64,000 nt of DNA from Lamellibrachia columna (Eukaryota; Annelida; Polychaeta; Sabellida; Siboglinidae): positions 34,633,527 to 34,697,526 of the forward strand of contig OY759271.1 of assembly GCA_963662155.1 (NCBI GenBank). The letters are read 5' to 3'. The notes beneath the pieces are model-generated. The model was not told the DNA's origin, ran no database searches, and was given only the letters and a program-made list of their open reading frames with translations. Positions 56,501 through 62,500 of this stretch are shown piece by piece. The stretch's first letter is position 1. Every line of letters starts with the position of its first letter. A program made the translations under genes and the position numbers.

Positions 56501-59500
56501 GTCAACACAACCACGAACATCAACAGCATGAACTAGATCAGCGTCAAATCGTTTATACAGTAATAGTTATGCCACAAAGGCGATGTTTGGATAAAACGCA
56601 AGTGAACATATGAAATATCAGAATTAAACTTACACTGCGTGCCATTCTCGCTGGCACCACGGACGGTGATGGTCGAAGAAGACGAAGTTGTCGCCGCAGG
56701 TTCATTGGCGAATTCAACCCTCGATGCCTTCGCATCACGCGCTAACTGCAACGATGCAAACTTTCGCTGCCTCCCAGTACCGTAACCGCCCACTCGCTTT
56801 CGACCAAACGGCATAATGTCGTTTTACAAAGCGATATAAATGAACGAAACTCATGGGATAAAAAAGTCGATCGAATCGAACGTAGCTGGTATTTCAAGCT
56901 GACGTCAGAGGATGGAAATTAGTATTACAACCAATTAGAGCGCTTGATTTGAGGGAATCCGACATCACGTGGTGATGTCCGGCGAATCGTCGTGGCATTC
57001 CCCATTCCTTTGTCACCGAGATGGTTCAGAGGCGGTCATTTATAGTCGGAATTACTCGGATACCTCCGGGCACATTTTAAAACTGTTTGTACCATCACAC
57101 AGAGCGAAAATGGGGCTTTCCCGTGATATGCGCCATGTTGGAATGGCAGCGTTTTCCGGCATGCAATGGCTCGCGGAAAATCACCTAATGTCCCATTAGT
57201 CTCGGTTCATTTGACATAAACAAAGACTTAGCAATGATAGGCATCATACAAAAGACACGTTTTATGACAGAAAAGTGTTTATTTCGACAGTGCAACTTAC
57301 ATGAATGGCAAGTTGAATAATATTTATACACGGAAATAGCAACAACCCGAAATTCATTTTATTGTCAAAAATCCGTCAAATCCGACCCGAGTCTCCCGTT
57401 AACAGTGTTTCCACACAGTCTTAGCTGGTCAACCGTTCTGCCACCCTTAAACTTGGTGCTCACTGGGATGCTTGGTGGAGACAGCTGGTGGTGCCCCAAC
57501 GACACTCCGGGTTAAAGGACTGATGATGAAGATGATGAACTGGGGTTAGAAATTATCAGAGGCCTGATGTTCCTAATTGCAATTAAGTGCCCTGATATAG
57601 GTCAGTGTGAATAAGGCAGTGCAAATAATATGAGGGGGTTTCTGACAGGGACAAGATGCTGCCAAATGGCAGTGTATAAATTCTTTACTCTTTAGTTATG
57701 TAAACAAATAATTATGAATTTATTAAACATCTCGCTATGAATTTTATTTGTGAAAATAAAATGCGGTTTAATGCTGATGTAAATCAGTAAGACCATTGCT
57801 GACACTGAGCGAAAATCAGTGCAGTTCTCGATCCACGGTGCATGTTTGCTCACGAACATCAGAATTGTATCCAATGTCGAAATCACCAAATTTATAATAT
57901 GTATTGGAAAATTACTTATTAATATATTTCAATGGTGCAACAGATATTTGCACCATGGCTTGAGATGGTGTTGTGGGCTTGAAGTCACACGATATATTAA
58001 TGGCCTTCGCCTGACATATATTTGGCAGACTTCCTTCACTGATCTGTATATAACAGTGGTTGTGTTGACTTCCCAAAGAGAGGTTTGTACACAAATATGA
58101 TTGTGAACTGGTCTGCGAATGGATAATATTAATAGCTTTTGGATTGGCGACTAGGCACAGTTTTTGAAATGTTGTTGATGGGTGAAGCGCCACAAGCATC
58201 AATGGTTTCGCAAAAACTGCAATGAACATATTGCAAAATAAATGAAAGTAACAAAATAAAAAGTCGCATTACTTTAGATAAACTTCTTCATTACAAATAA
58301 AAGTACTTAGTAAAAATTTTTTTTACTTCCTTACATGCCAATTACTTGAAATAACTACTCAATTATTGTAACAAGGTACTTTTACTTCATTACATGACAC
58401 CACTGACGACACAATCGATGAGACGAAACAGACAATCTGTCATTGCGATGACCTACCTTCCACAGTCATCTGACAACCCGTTGTGTCGCCGTCAACGAGG
58501 CACTCGTACAGCCCTGCGTCCTTTGGTCGTGATGCCTTCACCGTGAGAATGCAGCGATTCTCTCGGCGCGACACCTCAAACCTACCTGGGGTGTACTGAG
58601 GAAGAAAGCACGAGTCTCACCAGATAGCACAGGCTGTATACACACAATGACAGGTGTGTCAAACACCAAACTTCACCGTATGATGACATAGCAATCATGT
58701 AAAATTTCTGGTTGTCTGACGTATGCTATCACAAAGATATTTGTATACAAGATTCTGATACGAGTTGAAAGTTTCACATACGACCAACATTCTTAATCAA
58801 TAGTTGTGTTCTAGTGCCAACAATTTAAACCATATTAGGTTGAATACTGCTTTATATATTGTCAAAGAAATATATCAAATGTTTGGCCAAATTGGCTTTA
58901 TGGTTGTGTTTGCTGTTTTCGAAAAGGCATGTTTTCTGGCACTACGACATAATGTAATTATTTTAACAACTGATCTATTTTACACGTCATTTGCAGTTGG
59001 TTGCTTGTATTATGACAGTTGATATTGTATATTCCGAATACATCAGTCATATATTCCTTAATTTGTTTGTATTTACTAATTTCCAACAAATCAAACCAAC
59101 ACCAGGTTATGTATACACATCACAAGGGACTGGATTACTTCACTTGCTAAAATTTCAAGGCAAATATTTCAGAATGCTATGTTGGCAACTGACTGAATTG
59201 GCAAAAATTCATATGTATGTTCACACTAGATCTGCTATGACCTTATTAAAACAAGTTATATGTATATTGGAAATGCTGATCAAAAAGCAGGAAGGTCTTC
59301 ACTCAAACATGTCTGCAATTGTACCAGGCACAAGAAGTCATGTGATTCATCACGATGTATCACATGATCCAACGGTACCACAGCTGTGTACCAATGTTAG
59401 TTGGTATTCCTTCACTAAAGCGGTACACTTGGTTTTGTTTTGGGCTGGTGTCATTGTTATTAATGATACATGATTCATCATACATTACAGGAGACATTCA

Positions 59501-62500
59501 TGCAAGCCGGTCCAGCTGAGGTTTCTCGAAAATACTCAATTCTCACATAACTTCAAAGATGGGCGTAGCTCATGAATTAGCGATAGAAAGGGACAACTTT
59601 CATCACTGATTGATGGAGGCTTATACATGTTTGTGCCAATTTTGAGAAGCAACATAAAAACATGATAGAAGACAGGCCAAAAGGAATACAAATATTTAGA
59701 ACATTTTGGACACTAAACATGGTGAAGAATTTTTTTTAGATATTTAAAATATAACATATGTAATTCATTTTTTATATTCAGACAGCAAAATATATATATA
59801 TAACCTTACAATGAAATAAAAAAAATGGATGCCTTCATCGAATCAGAAAACTTTGATTATAAATATGAAATTCTATTCTAGAATTGAGCATAGTGAGAAA
59901 CTAGGTACACCCGATTGCGGTGTGTGGATATACATCTCACGGTACAGCAGATCACCGCTGGACACTGAAACATCACTGGGGATGGGTGGATGCTGCTCGG
60001 ACATACCTGGACCTTATCACCAGAGCGGCTGGATGCCTGAAAGGACGATTCAACACAACTGACACATGGCTACATAATGGTTCAAGACAGTCATCATGCC
60101 ACCCATAAAACCAATAACATAATTTAAAAGAATATTTCTTTAAAAAATTTAGGAATTGATTTTAGTTTTTAAAGGAATGTTGGGTCCAACGTAACTAGTT
60201 TCTACCCGAATTAGTCCTAGAAATATACTGGCCAGTGAGCAGACTCAACTTTTTAGCTGGTCAAAATTAGACAAGACATGTTCACAAAATCAGAAGTAAT
60301 AAATTACTCAACCTAGATTCACAATTTAGTATTTAATTGGTGACAATTTTAGAAAATTTGCAATTTCATAGGTGGAAATAATAGAATTGCTGCACATTTC
60401 AGGGTATTTTCTGCCATAAAGAAATATTTTGCAAAGATAAAGGAATATCAAGGAATTTTAAAGGACAGGACAAAAAATAAAGCAATTTCCTTTACATTAA
60501 AGGAATGACATGATGACTGCTATGAGTGCAAGCATAGCCTCGTTGCCATGTTTTATGGGGGAACTACAATGAGGGGGACTACATGACTACATGACTACAT
60601 GATAGTCTGGACTGTCTGTGTAGCTAGTCCATCGACCATGTGCTTTCACCTTCCATGCTGGGCATGTATACCTATGGTATACCATGGACACGTCACAATA
60701 CAGACAACAGACATGTTGTCATTGTACATACACTATCTCTCCGCTGTGTTGACCTTATATAGCTGGACGATCGCGGTTTTAAACACTGAAAGTTAAGATT
60801 TTCGTAACAGAAAATTAAAACAATGTTCTGCACACATCATTTGCAATGTCAACAACAACAACAACAAATACCCTAAGTTAGAATCTCAGGTAACTATTAA
60901 GTTATTAGTGCACAAAATTACTTTGGAACTGAGAAACCTTGATAAGATCTATATCAACACCAAATATCAATTTACAATGCTTCACCTGATTCCTTTGTTC
61001 CAGGAGTGACTTTTTTAGTTACTTTTTCTAGTAAAAACACATTCTTTCGATAGAACATTTTCTAATAATACCTCAATCCTGACTTCTGATTAATTTGAAA
61101 TGCAACATTCTCAGACAGCAACATTCTCAGCAAAAAACATTCTAGACCAATACATTTTATTAGTGTAGTTTTTCTGGAGTTTTCTGGATGTTTATGTTAC
61201 ACCGGCAGCGTTACAGCAGCTGTCAATGTAGCCATGAGCGGAAATAACTACATCTTCACCTTCCGCGAGGAACACAAAAAGCCAGCAAAGATGGATGATT
61301 GAATGGAAGGAAATGTGAATTAATGGCATCAACTGAAGTAAGGAAAACCCTGGAGGTAGACAGCAAAATGCCAAAAAATCCTCTCACATCAAGCAAATTT
61401 AGACAGTGGACTTGCACTGGTGTTCACCTTATAAACAAAATAACAGTTGATGTTCTGGATCTGAAATGCTTATTTATGTCTTACTTTTGTTTTTGAAATG
61501 GAGTGTCTGACATAGTTTTGGTATCTTAAAGAAAATGCAAGTATCTGTACAAGACACTTTGTGATAATACTGTTATCACTAGACTAAAAGTCGATGAACA
61601 AGAACTATACATCTATGTTCCGCATTTAACATCACATGAAATATGTCTACAATGAAAGTAACATGTAACCTTGTAGTGACTATAGGGCTACACAATGCTG
61701 ACTTATGGAGGTCTGTAGACCTACCTCAATGGTCTCCCCATCTTTGGTCCACCTGACAGCGGGCCGAGGGTCACTGATCATACACTCCAACACCAAGGTC
61801 TGCTTCTGTTTGACAGACGCTTTGTCTGGCAGTCGCTTTGTGAACTTGTACAAGATCTTCTTCTCTGAAGGACACAGGAAACACTGTCTTCACTGATACA
61901 TGTATAGGCTGGTCTCTGGTAATAGTGCAGGCGTAGATAATAAGAATGGTGTTTCCGTGGCAAATCTTGCATTTACTGGAAACATGGATGACAGTTTATG
62001 AAACTGGCTGTTGCATTTGTTTAAACAGTGATCAATGAAACATTAAATATTCTTAAATGTAACAAGATATGGAATAATCAGAATTAACTGGACAACTTCA
62101 ACACAAACTTCAGGAACATCCAACTTGTTTGCATACAGTCCTAGATCACTATGCAACTTGATGATTATGAGGAAGGATAAACAATATTTCTATTTTTCCT
62201 TCATGAGGGTTTCGTTTAAAATTAGACTTAAGTAACCACACTCATCTGAATATTCAACATATTCTATCTATGAACAGTGACAGTCTAAGCCTTTATGTAT
62301 TGCTGTAGAGAAACTGTGAGAGCTCAAACCTTCTACATGCAGCACGGCAGACGTCTTCTTGTCGTTGGCCTGACATGCGTATGTGGCAGCATCCTCCATA
62401 CCGATACGATGGATGGATAGCTTGAAGAGGGAGTTTTCGCTGGAGAAGTTGTACTTCTGGCCAGTGAAGATCTCAATCTTGTTCTTGTACCAGCGGATTG

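Noticed and set aside
56969..57199. Divergent plus-strand gene sharing a promoter with the nested pseudogene
   Set aside because: Only 76 codons, with no recognisable domain or splice continuation.
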